NCBI GenBank assembly: GCA_016201215.1
Contig: JACQDH010000157.1
Location: 1 to 51,348 of the forward strand
Direction of reading: 5' to 3'
Source of the DNA: Acidobacteriota bacterium
GTDB taxonomy: Bacteria; Acidobacteriota; Terriglobia; Acidiferrales; UBA7541
DNA: 51,348 bases
A program made the translations under genes and the position numbers. Position 1 is the stretch's first letter. Each line of letters begins with the position of its first letter. The notes beneath the pieces were generated by a model. The model made no database searches. It was not told where the DNA came from and saw nothing but the letters and a program-made list of their open reading frames with translations. Below, in pieces: positions 43,664 through 51,348 of this stretch.

Positions 43664-44719
43664 CTACCGCGCGGCTCGCACTACAATCAGGCCAGTGGTG
43701 AGGGAGAGCGCAACATCGCCGACGCGGCGCAGTGCCCGCTTCCCGGTGCTGTCCGGTACAAACAGGATGTCGCTGGGAAGCAGGCGGACGTCCTCGATCT
43801 TGCGCTCCAAGATCTTGCCCAGGTCCACGTTGACTTCCTGTCTCTGACCTGTGTCCGCGTTCTTTCTCAGGATCACCGCCTGGTTCAGTTTGGCAGTGCC
43901 TTTCGTGCCCCCAGCTAAGGCGAGCACTTTGAGCGCGGTTATCCGCTCCTGCTCATTGGCCAGAACGTAACCGCCGGGCTTTTCCACGGCCCCGACTACA
44001 TAGACAATGCCGGCGCGGGGCACAGTGACGACGTCGCCCCCCTGCAAAGGGATGTTGAACTTCGCGTCGCCTGACTCCAATAGATCGTTCAGGTTGATGG
44101 TGATCGTCGCCGGCGGGGCACTTATATTACCGCCGGGGGCTCCCGGATCACCTGTGGCATTGTCACTTCCAGCATGAGTCACGATCACCGTGCTCCCAGC
44201 ATCATTGGCGATGCCGCCCGCCTCCGAGAGCACCTCCAATAGTGTCGTCTGTCGAATCGCTTGGTAAACAAGGGAATGCCCCACGGCCCCGATTACGGTG
44301 ATCGGCTGGCTGCGCTGTTCTTTCACGAACACGGTCACTTGCGGATGCGAGACCAGCCCGTTGGTCTGAAGCAGTTCCGCAAGCTTCTCCTCCAACTGGA
44401 AGGCGGTCAGCCCGCTGGCACGGACCTTCACGGGGAGCAGCGGAAGAGAGATATAGCCGGACTCCCCTACCCGGACGTCTCGGGAGAGTTCGGGCACATC
44501 AAAGACCTCGATGCGCACCAAGTCTCCGCTCCCAACCAGGTAATCACCCTGCTTGGCGTGCATCGCGGAGGCCAGCCGGCGGATCCGCTCGTTTGTTTCC
44601 TGGGGAGTTTCAAGCTTCTGCTGCGGAAAGGCAGCGGAGGTGACCAGAAGCGATAGAGCCGCCAGGCCGGCGCACGTCAGACCTAGCCGGCGGGATACAC
44701 CACACCTTGCCGAAAGCAT
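43664..44719 (-). CDS. wza: Polysaccharide export protein (Wza type)
   Basis: Protein of 351 residues with an N-terminal signal peptide (hydrophobic core about 13-27, likely cleavage after TSAA) and no convincing lipobox, unlike E. coli Wza. Poly_export domain: YLVGSGDLVRIEVFDVPEL and GYISLPLLPVKV; then SLBB repeats ITVIGAVGHSL and VYVVGAVEKPGGYVL, and the C-terminal VRLLPSDILFVPD. It forms the outer-membrane exit channel. ATG at 44719 is preferred, with GGGGGAA 11 bases upstream; the ATG at 44749 lies inside the -10 element of the candidate promoter, so it cannot be used by that transcript. First gene of the export block. Confidence 0.92.
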   Translation of the reverse strand: MLSARCGVSRRLGLTCAGLAALSLLVTSAAFPQQKLETPQETNERIRRLASAMHAKQGDYLVGSGDLVRIEVFDVPELSRDVRVGESGYISLPLLPVKVRASGLTAFQLEEKLAELLQTNGLVSHPQVTVFVKEQRSQPITVIGAVGHSLVYQAIRQTTLLEVLSEAGGIANDAGSTVIVTHAGSDNATGDPGAPGGNISAPPATITINLNDLLESGDAKFNIPLQGGDVVTVPRAGIVYVVGAVEKPGGYVLANEQERITALKVLALAGGTKGTAKLNQAVILRKNADTGQRQEVNVDLGKILERKIEDVRLLPSDILFVPDSTGKRALRRVGDVALSLTTGLIVVRAAR

Positions 44720-44747
44720 CGGATAGACTTTTCCCCCACGCGCCGCC

Positions 44748-44774
44748 ATTATACAAGCAGTTGGGCAGTGTCAA
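44748..44774 (-). promoter_or_regulatory. Near-consensus sigma-70 promoter upstream of wza
   Basis: Read on the minus strand: perfect TTGACA (44774-44769), 15-base spacer, perfect TATAAT (44753-44748). Transcription would start near 44741, giving a leader of about 22 bases with GGGGGAA as ribosome binding site for ATG 44719. The spacer is two bases shorter than ideal, which usually lowers strength. It is the best promoter seen in the window and could drive wza, wzc and the downstream run. Confidence 0.7.
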
Positions 44775-44968
44775 GCAACGAAATACGGAATAATTTCGCC
44801 CTAGGTCACCGGTGGGCCAGAAATGGAAGATTCGGCGCATTTCGCATACACTTTCCCGTGATTCGAGGCGCGGCCCTGCTCGTGGGGTTGCTGTGTCACG
44901 GCCGGACAGGCCTGTGGGCAAAGGCAGCCAGGCGCCGAAAAGCCTCAGCTCAGACCCGGGGGTGAGCA

Positions 44969-46180
44969 ATGTCGCCTGTCATTCACTCCGCACCGTCCAG
45001 GGAAGCGGCCGGAGCCGGCGAGAGTCAGACGTCGCCCGTAGAAGTTACTGTCGTGATGCCATGCCTGAACGAGGCGGAGACTCTAGCTAGGTGTATCACC
45101 AAGGCCCAGCGCACAATCGAAAACCTGAAGCTGCGCGGTGAGATCATCGTCGCGGACAACGGCAGCACGGACGGCTCTCCAGAGATCGCCCAGAAACTGG
45201 GCGCCCGGGTGGTCCATGTGGAAACTCGCGGATACGGCAGCGCCCTGCAGGGCGGAATCGCAGCGGCGCGGGGTGAGCTGATCGTCATGGGAGATGCAGA
45301 CGACAGCTACGATTTCACCCAGATCGGCGTCTTCGTTGGCAGATTGCGGGAAGGGTTCGACATCGTGATGGGCAACCGCTTCAAGGGCGGCATCACGCAC
45401 GGGGCCATGCCACCGCTTCACAAGTACCTCGGAAACCCAGTTCTGACGGGCCTGGGACGGCTGCTCTTCAAGAGCCCCTGCGGAGACTTCCACTGCGGCC
45501 TTCGGGCCTTCCGAAAAGAGGCCATCCAGCGGCTCGGGTTGCGAACTACGGGGATGGAATTCGCCAGCGAAATGGTGGTGAAGGCGAGCCTGTTCGGGTT
45601 GCGCATCACCGAAGTCCCCACCACGCTGTCGCACGATGGGCGCAGCACACCGCCCCACCTGCGCACCTGGCGCGACGGCTGGAGACACCTACGGTTCATG
45701 ATGCTTTACAGCCCGCGCTGGCTCTTCCTTTACCCTGGCCTCCTGCTCATGCTACTGGGCACGCTGATCGGAATCTGGCTGCTGCCCGGGCCACAAATCA
45801 TTTGCGGTGTCGGCTTTGATATCCACACGCTGCTGTTTGCCGCAATGGCGGTTCTGCTCGGCTTTCAGGCAATCAATTTCGCCGCCTTCACCAAGGTCTT
45901 CGCCGTGACCGAGGGTCTGCTCCCGGCCGATGACCGGGTCAATCGCTTGTTCCAGATGATTACTCTGGAAGTAGGCCTGGCCATCGGCGGCGCGCTGATG
46001 GCCGTGGGCCTGGCGGCCTCGCTGGGCGCTTTGTGGTACTGGAGTGCGCGGCACTTCGGCCCCTTGGATCCGGCCAAGACTCTGCGCGTGGTCATCCCCG
46101 GCGTGGTGTCCCTCACGCTGGGAGTACAGATTGCCCTTTCCAGCTTTTTCCTCAGCGTGCTAGGGATGGCGAGACGTTGA
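44969..46180 (+). CDS. Glycosyltransferase family 2, polyprenyl-phosphate sugar synthase-like
   Basis: Protein of 403 residues. The GT-A domain (VTVVMPCLNEAETLARCI, IIVADNGSTDGS, METAL site MGDADDSYDF) matches dolichyl-phosphate glucose/mannose synthases and their bacterial relatives; a C-terminal part of about 150 residues has four hydrophobic segments, so it is membrane-bound. Likely reaction: sugar transfer from a nucleotide sugar to polyprenyl phosphate. GGGGGTGA lies 4 bases before the ATG. It is divergent from wza across a 219-base spacer, and its stop overlaps the next gene's start. Confidence 0.87.
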   Translation: MSPVIHSAPSREAAGAGESQTSPVEVTVVMPCLNEAETLARCITKAQRTIENLKLRGEIIVADNGSTDGSPEIAQKLGARVVHVETRGYGSALQGGIAAARGELIVMGDADDSYDFTQIGVFVGRLREGFDIVMGNRFKGGITHGAMPPLHKYLGNPVLTGLGRLLFKSPCGDFHCGLRAFRKEAIQRLGLRTTGMEFASEMVVKASLFGLRITEVPTTLSHDGRSTPPHLRTWRDGWRHLRFMMLYSPRWLFLYPGLLLMLLGTLIGIWLLPGPQIICGVGFDIHTLLFAAMAVLLGFQAINFAAFTKVFAVTEGLLPADDRVNRLFQMITLEVGLAIGGALMAVGLAASLGALWYWSARHFGPLDPAKTLRVVIPGVVSLTLGVQIALSSFFLSVLGMARR

Positions 46181-46875
46181 AAGTCGCGGCGGAGTTCGAT
46201 TCTTACGCGGATTTCTACTCCGCCGCGCTCGCCCAAGCACTCTCCCCGTCCGGGGAGGATGCCTCCTATTTTGCGCGCGGCCGCGTGGCCTGGCTGGCCC
46301 AGTGTCTCCGACAAATCGGAGAGGCGCCTCGCTCCATCATGGATTACGGCTGTGGCCTGGGTTCGACCGCTCCACTCCTGCTGGAAGCCTTTGCCGCCGA
46401 GAACACCGTGGGCGTGGACGTCTCCCCGCAGTTCCTGGAGGTGGCCCGCAGAAACCACGCCTCGGATCGCACGCGCTTCTTCTCCACCGAGGAATACGTC
46501 CCCTGCGAGACGTTGGACTTGGTGTATTGCAATGGGGTATTCCACCATATTCAGCCGGACGAGCATGCGCAGGCTCTGGAATACATTTTCCGTTCGCTCC
46601 GCCCGGGCAGAGTGTTTTCGCTCTGGGAGAACAATCCCTGGAATCCCGGTACCCGATACGTCATGACCCGCTGCGCCTTCGATAAGGGCGCCGTCGCGCT
46701 GGCGCCTCCATACGCCAAACACTGTCTGAAACGAGCCGGGTTCCAGATTCTGCGCGCAGATTTTCTGTTCATTTTTCCAAGGTTCCTCAAATGGCTGCGC
46801 GGCATGGAACAATTCGTGTCTTCCTTCCCCCTGGGTGCTCAATACCAGCTTCTCTGCCGCAAGCTAATGAAATAG
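46177..46875 (+). CDS. SAM-dependent methyltransferase
   Basis: Class I methyltransferase of 232 residues: SIMDYGCGLGSTAPLLL, VGVDVSPQFLEVAR, CNGVFHHIQPDEH, then a helical tail. I take TTG at 46177, which overlaps the GT2 stop by four bases (TTGA); upstream codons are shadow. Likely co-translated with the GT2. Substrate unknown, possibly the polyprenyl-linked sugar. Confidence 0.8.
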   Translation: MKVAAEFDSYADFYSAALAQALSPSGEDASYFARGRVAWLAQCLRQIGEAPRSIMDYGCGLGSTAPLLLEAFAAENTVGVDVSPQFLEVARRNHASDRTRFFSTEEYVPCETLDLVYCNGVFHHIQPDEHAQALEYIFRSLRPGRVFSLWENNPWNPGTRYVMTRCAFDKGAVALAPPYAKHCLKRAGFQILRADFLFIFPRFLKWLRGMEQFVSSFPLGAQYQLLCRKLMK

Positions 46876-46929
46876 GACCGCCGCGCGAATCATCCCACCC
46901 AACACCGCGGGGGCGCGCAGGGCTACGCT

Positions 46930-48156
46930 TCAACGCTCCAGCGTTGGTCGGACGGCCGAGGTGGCAAGGGCCGCTTGTAAGAGGAACAGCAGAGCGTTCG
47001 ACGGGATGTGAAGATTGAAATCGACTAGGCTGTGGGCCAACAATCCTGTGCAGGCCACCAGCGCACCGGTGCGGATGGCCAGCTCCACGGAGATGCGGCT
47101 GGCGGACAGGCGGGCCAGGCCGGAGCGAAACAGCAGAACGATGAACGCCAGAGAACACACGCCCCCGACTACCCCGGCTTCGGCCAGCACTTCCACGTAA
47201 TCGTTGTGCGCGTGGTTCACGATTTTTCCGTCGTAGAAACTCTCATACCGCGGGTAAACCACCGAGAGTGTCCCGAGCCCCGTTCCAATCCAGCGATGGT
47301 CGAGAAAGATGCGCCAGCTATCGCGGATCATCACCAGCCGGCGGGCTTCGGTAACTTCCAGCGATTGAAACTTTGCAAAGCGGTCCAGGGCGCGGCCCAC
47401 CCCCAGCCACGCGATCAACCCTACCGCCAGTAGCAGCACCAGCGCGGCGGCCGCCAGGCTTTTTCTCTCCCGGCGGCTCGACCAGATCAGGATCGCCAAC
47501 AGGCCGAGTTGCAACAGGAAGCTGGCAATCCCCCCGCGTGAAGCAGCCAGAAACAGCGCGCCAATCGGCAGCAGGGTGAACAGAGCCACTAGGGGCAACT
47601 GATCCCGTCGCACCGCGCGGAGCACCAGGATGGCCAGGCCCGGCGGCACCAGCAGCTCGATGAGTCCCGCGAAGTGGTTGCGGTTGACGTAGGGCCCGAA
47701 GGGGACTCCGCCATAGCGCAGTTCGCGCACCCAGTAGAGCTTCCCATTGAACGTGAAGTGCTGGAGGATTCCAAAGACCGACACGACAAATCCCACCGCC
47801 AGTAAAAACCACACCAACCCCTGCCACTGCTCGAGCGTGCGGAAAGCCTGCACGGCCAAGAAAAACAGCAGGAGACACGCCCCCAGCTTGAGCAGTTCGA
47901 TCCGCGTCAGGTAGGGGTACACCGTGCGGCGCGCCAGAATCTGCAGCAGCGCGACGCCCGCAAAGCCCGCGAGCGGCCAGTACAGCGCATTCCAGCAGAC
48001 CTCGCTCTCCCGCCCCGTGAAAACCAGCAGGCCCCACCACACAAGCAGCGCCGCGGCGCCGATCTCCAGGATCGCTTCCGACCAGCCCTCCACGGCACCG
48101 TGGGCCAATACCGCGAAGGCTACCAGGAGACAAATTCCGATGCGGATGGCTTTCAT
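46930..48156 (-). CDS. O-antigen ligase/polymerase-like membrane protein
   Basis: Protein of 408 residues with about ten to twelve membrane spans. The large loop carries NRNHFAGLIELLVPPGLA and, after SWRIFLDHRWIGTGLGTL, the hallmark NHAHNDYVEVLAEAGVVGG, which is the WaaL/Wzy_C pattern with conserved His, Glu and Gly. It would link or polymerise lipid-carried glycan on the periplasmic side. ATG at 48156 overlaps the stop of the TPR gene by four bases (ATGA). Second such protein in the window, distinct from the one at 19582. Confidence 0.87.
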   Translation of the reverse strand: MKAIRIGICLLVAFAVLAHGAVEGWSEAILEIGAAALLVWWGLLVFTGRESEVCWNALYWPLAGFAGVALLQILARRTVYPYLTRIELLKLGACLLLFFLAVQAFRTLEQWQGLVWFLLAVGFVVSVFGILQHFTFNGKLYWVRELRYGGVPFGPYVNRNHFAGLIELLVPPGLAILVLRAVRRDQLPLVALFTLLPIGALFLAASRGGIASFLLQLGLLAILIWSSRRERKSLAAAALVLLLAVGLIAWLGVGRALDRFAKFQSLEVTEARRLVMIRDSWRIFLDHRWIGTGLGTLSVVYPRYESFYDGKIVNHAHNDYVEVLAEAGVVGGVCSLAFIVLLFRSGLARLSASRISVELAIRTGALVACTGLLAHSLVDFNLHIPSNALLFLLQAALATSAVRPTLER

Positions 48157-49451
48157 GGCGAGGGGCGCGCCGCTTCCGGCGACACAGGTGTCAGGGAAAC
48201 GTCGTCCACCCAGAGCGTGCCATGAAGTTTGTTGTCAAATTTCTGGCTGGGGGTGCGGCGCAGAACAATCTGCGCCAGGCGGGTTTGCGGTCCGGTAGTG
48301 AAGTGGAGCTCCGCGAGCGTCCAGGGCAGGGTTCCGGTCCGGTTCGGTGTGAGGAGCGTCGGCGAGCCGGGGGTACGGGGAAAGGCAATCAGGAAGCGCA
48401 CGCCGCTATCGGTAGAAATCTCTTCGGTGCGCAGGTAGGCGGTAAAGTGGTAGCGGGTATTCGGCTCGACCGGCACGAACTGAATCAGATTCGCAAAGTC
48501 CAAGTTGGTGCTGCCATCAAAAGTCACCCGCAGCGAGCGCGCCCCGGCATGGCGCGTCTCGGTGTCGAAATCCAATGAGGCTCCCGGAATGTTTTCGCGC
48601 CGCCAGCCAAATCCGCCATCGTCGAGCGCGCCTTCAAATCCGCCGTCCCACACCAGCGAGCCGCCAGGCCCCTCGGGCAGGGACTGCCCGGCAAGTCCCC
48701 GCGCCTGTTGCCAGAGCCGGCGGGCGTCCTCTACGCGGTCACGCTCCAGGAGCCCATCGAGCAGCAAGAAGGTGCGCCGCAACTCCAGCGCAGGGTGCAG
48801 TGTCACGAGCCGCTTCCACACCGCGAGCGCGGCATTGTCAGCGCGCTCAGCCACAAAGAAGTCCAGTGCAGTGAGATAAACACCGCTATCGGCCGGTAGG
48901 GTTTCGTTCAGGATGCGGTCCACATCCGCGCTGACGCGCCAGCAGCGCGAGACCGCCAGGGTGGTGAGTTTGGGATCCTTGGTCACCGCGCGGCGAATCT
49001 GGGCAAACGCCTCCGGGAGGCGCTCCTGTCGCAGCAGGAAATTTCCATACCGCCAAGCCACCTCGGTGGAAATCGGGTAGGCGGATTGGGCCGTCTCAAA
49101 TGCTTCGCGTGCCCGCGCGGGGTCGCCCGCTGACTCGTAGGCATCGGCCAGGTCCATCCAGTAGAAGGCTGAGCGCGGATCGATGGCCAGCGCCCGGCGA
49201 TAATAAGCGATGGCCAACGCCGGGTCGGCGTGCTCAAAATCGAGTTGCCGGTACCGACCCAGGCGATACCAGTATTCGGCGTTTCCCGGCTCCAGGCGCG
49301 CCACCCGCTGCCAAGCTTCCGCCTGCGAAGACTTCGCCCACAGGTCTGCCAGCCCGTTCTTGCCTCCCTGGAAGGTCAGCGTTCCCGCCAGCAGAAGTAT
49401 GGCAGCCAACAGCAACCAGCGCTGTGCGGGGTTGGTGAAGGGGATCTGCAT
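48153..49451 (-). CDS. TPR protein with C-terminal carbohydrate-binding-like domain
   Basis: Protein of 432 residues. A membrane anchor at about 11-27 (WLLLAAILLLAGTLTF) is followed by TPR-like repeats (AEYWYRLGRYRQLDF, AIAYYRRALAIDPRSAFYWM, DLADAYESAGDPARAREAF) and, after residue 270, a beta-rich region starting LVWDGGFEGALDDGGFGW and ending GTLWVDDVSLTPV, which resembles CBM4/9-like modules. It is probably periplasmic. ATG at 49451 is taken, with GGGAG upstream; 24 more codons are open. It overlaps the O-antigen-ligase-like gene by four bases, which suggests a partner role in glycan assembly. Confidence 0.8.
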   Translation of the reverse strand: MQIPFTNPAQRWLLLAAILLLAGTLTFQGGKNGLADLWAKSSQAEAWQRVARLEPGNAEYWYRLGRYRQLDFEHADPALAIAYYRRALAIDPRSAFYWMDLADAYESAGDPARAREAFETAQSAYPISTEVAWRYGNFLLRQERLPEAFAQIRRAVTKDPKLTTLAVSRCWRVSADVDRILNETLPADSGVYLTALDFFVAERADNAALAVWKRLVTLHPALELRRTFLLLDGLLERDRVEDARRLWQQARGLAGQSLPEGPGGSLVWDGGFEGALDDGGFGWRRENIPGASLDFDTETRHAGARSLRVTFDGSTNLDFANLIQFVPVEPNTRYHFTAYLRTEEISTDSGVRFLIAFPRTPGSPTLLTPNRTGTLPWTLAELHFTTGPQTRLAQIVLRRTPSQKFDNKLHGTLWVDDVSLTPVSPEAARPSP

Positions 49452-49546
49452 TGCGCGATAATCTGCTCCCACAACCGCGCGGCACGCAACAAAAAAACCA
49501 TGCAGAGTTTTCAGCGCAGTCAAGACAGAACAGGGTGGGGGGCGGG

Positions 49547-50059
49547 TCAGGCGTTTCCCGGCAGTGAAGGCGGAAGGAGTCGACTGGCGGCTCCACGCGC
49601 GGGAAGCAGGAGTCGCTTGGCTAGGCGCGCAACCGGAAACCAGAAACGGCTGAAGACCGAAAAACGGGAAAGCAGACGGCCCAGCGCGATCTGTCCCGGC
49701 GCCTGCAGATCAATCCGGCGGTCACTGCGGTCGATCGAGATCACACAACCGAGAAATTCAAGGTCCGAGAGGGGGGCATCCGCGTGAGGAAGAGCGTCTC
49801 CTTTTGTCACTAGGAGCGGCCAGCCGGGTCGCTGGTCTTTCCGGATCACACGATGGACAAACAGACGCCCGTCACGGGTGAACAAGATGATCTCGCCCAG
49901 GCAGATCCGGTCCAGGTCGGTACGTAGGATGTGGAGAAGATCGCCGGGGCGAATCCAGGGCAGCATGCTGGTACCGAACACGCGCAGGCGGGCCGCACCT
50001 CTCGCGCGCATGGCCTCGGCCACCTGCTCTACTCGCGATGCTTCAATCCCCTCGCTCAT
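49547..50059 (-). CDS. S24/S26-family peptidase-like protein (SipW-type motifs)
   Basis: Protein of 170 residues. Catalytic-Ser motif FGTSMLPWIRPGD with Ser31, then LFVHRVI with His69 and VTKGDAL (84-90), the Ser-His pattern of SipW/archaeal-type signal peptidases rather than Ser-Lys of LepB. No membrane segment precedes the Ser and the C-terminal tail is basic and amphipathic, so it is not a normal anchored signal peptidase. It lies 95 bases before the TPR gene and 52 bases after the lipoprotein gene. The role in this locus is unknown; processing of a secreted or surface protein is possible. Confidence 0.72.
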   Translation of the reverse strand: MSEGIEASRVEQVAEAMRARGAARLRVFGTSMLPWIRPGDLLHILRTDLDRICLGEIILFTRDGRLFVHRVIRKDQRPGWPLLVTKGDALPHADAPLSDLEFLGCVISIDRSDRRIDLQAPGQIALGRLLSRFSVFSRFWFPVARLAKRLLLPARGAASRLLPPSLPGNA

Positions 50060-50111
50060 CCCACCCTAAATCTCGGATTCCCAAACCCTGCGGCTGGCCA
50101 GGGCGGCGCGA

Positions 50112-50627
50112 TCAAGGATCCAACCGGACCGCCTGTGTGAGGATGACTTTGTCGTCCAGAGAAACCTCCACCCGCCAGTTCCCGGTCAGAAGACGCTGGC
50201 TGATGAACGTGCCAGCAACGGGTAGGGCGCGAACGGTGGTCGCAGTCCCATTGGCACCGGGGCCGACGCTGAAGCTGGTCTCGATGGCCTGATACACATT
50301 GCCGTTGGGCAGAAAGAAGCGCAGCTTCTGCGCATGTGTCCCGACGGGCGCGTTGCTCCACGTGACGAACACATTCAGATCACCCAGCGACTTCACGCTG
50401 AACGAGTTGGCAGACGCGCAGCCCGGCGCGGGATTGTCACAGAAGGACACGGCCGCGCTCGGCGGCACCGCGGAGGGCGGGGGCGGAGTGATGTTCGTCA
50501 TCGCGGTTTGCCCGGCGCAGCCCGCGCTGAGCAGGATCGCGCAAACCATGGCCGTCAGGAGGACAACTCGCGTCGCAGAATACGCCTGCGAACGCTCACC
50601 AGCAGAATTCCGAATTTGCGTCAGCAT
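50112..50627 (-). CDS. Predicted lipoprotein, function unknown
   Basis: Protein of 171 residues with a type II signal peptide (hydrophobic run about 21-33) and lipobox LSAGC, lipidated Cys37. A Pro-rich stretch (48-56) follows, then a beta-rich domain with two cysteines that may pair (Cys63 and Cys70). AGGAGG lies 7 bases before the ATG. No family recognised. It follows the beta-propeller gene by 11 bases, suggesting co-expression. Confidence 0.72.
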   Translation of the reverse strand: MLTQIRNSAGERSQAYSATRVVLLTAMVCAILLSAGCAGQTAMTNITPPPPSAVPPSAAVSFCDNPAPGCASANSFSVKSLGDLNVFVTWSNAPVGTHAQKLRFFLPNGNVYQAIETSFSVGPGANGTATTVRALPVAGTFISQRLLTGNWRVEVSLDDKVILTQAVRLDP

Positions 50628-50638
50628 GGCTTGCCTCC

Positions 50639-51348
50639 TCAGAAGGGGAACGTAAACGCGTACACGCGCCCGTCGGTGGCGCCCACGATGATGAGGGACA
50701 ACTCCACGTCCAGGCTCGGGTCGCCCACCGTCACTGGCGTCGTGTTGACGATGCGCTGCTTTTGGTCCACGCCCGTGGCCAGATTCAGCTCATGGATCTT
50801 CCCGTCATCGCAGCCCACGTAGACCGTGCTCAGTCCGGTGAATCCAATCGGCGCGGACACATTGCAAGGCAGCGTGGTGTTCCACAGATTCGTAAACACA
50901 TTTCCCGTAGTGTCAAAGCTCACGGCATGCACCGAGGTGTTCCTAGTAACGATAATCGTATACGGGGAACTGAAGTTCAGCACCAGCGGGAACCCCTTCT
51001 GGATTAAACCCACCCCGGCCGGTACTGGATACGTGGCCAGCGTAGTCACAAGCGGCGGGGGCCCACTGCCATCGTCCAACGTGGGACTAACCGCTTTCAC
51101 TTCCACGTTGTCGGTTGCGACAAACAGCACATCGCCAAACCGGGTCAACGTCGGCGAGGCATCCACGTCGAGGGTCAGGTTCGCGATGCCCAGAACAGCG
51201 CCGTTGTTCGCGTTGATCTTCCAAAGGTTCGGCCGACCGATCGAAAGGCTGCTGAAGTTGCGGGTCGTGACCCAGATGATGTTGCGCTGGTAATCCACCA
51301 GCGGTGTGGAATTGACGGGGCCCATCCCCGGGTTGGCCTGAGTAGCCA
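50639..51348 (-). CDS. PQQ-type beta-propeller protein, C-terminal part (cut by window edge)
   Basis: The frame is open to the right edge, so at least 236 residues are shown and the N terminus is missing. Repeats of propeller-blade type are visible: NSTPLVDYQRNIIWVTT, ASPTLTRFGDVLFVATD, STVYVGCDDGKIHELN, LSLIIVGATDGRVYAF, each ending in a G-x-hydrophobic strand. Similar proteins are secreted or periplasmic binding or scaffold proteins; enzyme activity is not predicted. The ATG at 51325 is internal. Confidence 0.72.
   Translation of the reverse strand, partial: ATQANPGMGPVNSTPLVDYQRNIIWVTTRNFSSLSIGRPNLWKINANNGAVLGIANLTLDVDASPTLTRFGDVLFVATDNVEVKAVSPTLDDGSGPPPLVTTLATYPVPAGVGLIQKGFPLVLNFSSPYTIIVTRNTSVHAVSFDTTGNVFTNLWNTTLPCNVSAPIGFTGLSTVYVGCDDGKIHELNLATGVDQKQRIVNTTPVTVGDPSLDVELSLIIVGATDGRVYAFTFPF

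Noticed and set aside
1-51348. CRISPR arrays, tRNA or rRNA genes, insertion sequences
   Set aside because: No spaced direct repeats, cloverleaf-like sequences, rRNA motifs or transposase genes with terminal repeats were found by eye.

Overview
This window is one very large cell-surface polysaccharide locus from a high-GC, diderm-type bacterium. The evidence for a diderm is a Wza-type outer-membrane export protein, a Wzc-type tyrosine autokinase, O-antigen ligase/polymerase-like proteins and a lipoprotein. GTG and TTG starts are frequent. The overall style (TPR protein coupled to an O-antigen-ligase-like gene, S24/S26-type peptidase, many GT4 enzymes and NodU-type carbamoyltransferases) resembles Acidobacteriota, but no marker gene is present to prove this, so the taxonomic guess is weak.

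Layout from left to right. At 241-1191 (+) a UDP-glucuronate decarboxylase converges on UDP-glucose dehydrogenase (1277-2650, -); together they make UDP-glucuronate and UDP-xylose. From there to about 44.7 kb almost everything is on the minus strand. The section 2.8-22.5 kb holds two carbamoyltransferases, a geranylgeranyl-reductase-like flavoprotein, a WecA/TagO-like initiating sugar-phosphate transferase, a nucleotide-sugar epimerase, five GT4 glycosyltransferases, two AsnB-like amidotransferases, a membrane-anchored transglutaminase-like protein and a Wzy/WaaL-like polymerase or ligase. A lone plus-strand methyltransferase of lower GC (22876-23757) interrupts the run. The section 23.8-36.4 kb holds a methyltransferase, WecB, a GT4, a third carbamoyltransferase, a broken methyltransferase, two FkbM methyltransferases, a GT2, a duplicated pair of unrecognised glycosyltransferase-like genes flanking a CDP-paratose-2-epimerase-like gene, and another methyltransferase. 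Then come export genes: wzt and wzm, a polytopic GT-C-like protein, an epimerase, wzc and wza, read from a near-consensus promoter at 44748-44774. Right of this are a divergent GT2 plus methyltransferase pair (+), then on the minus strand a second O-antigen-ligase-like gene, a TPR/carbohydrate-binding protein, an S26-like peptidase, a lipoprotein and the end of a PQQ-type beta-propeller protein cut by the window edge.

Working model (inference): nucleotide sugars including GlcA, Xyl and ManNAc are loaded on a polyprenyl carrier by the initiating transferase and extended by about eight to ten glycosyltransferases. The chain is then heavily decorated by methylation, carbamoylation (three enzymes) and probably amidation (two AsnB-like enzymes). 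It would be exported by the Wzm/Wzt transporter, whose ATPase carries a C-terminal substrate-recognition domain, and/or by Wza/Wzc with Wzy-like polymerases. No Wzx flippase or Wzb phosphatase is visible here. The most unusual elements are the density of nitrogen-bearing decorations, the AsnB-transglutaminase gene pair, and the isoprenoid reductase beside the lipid-carrier glycosylation gene.
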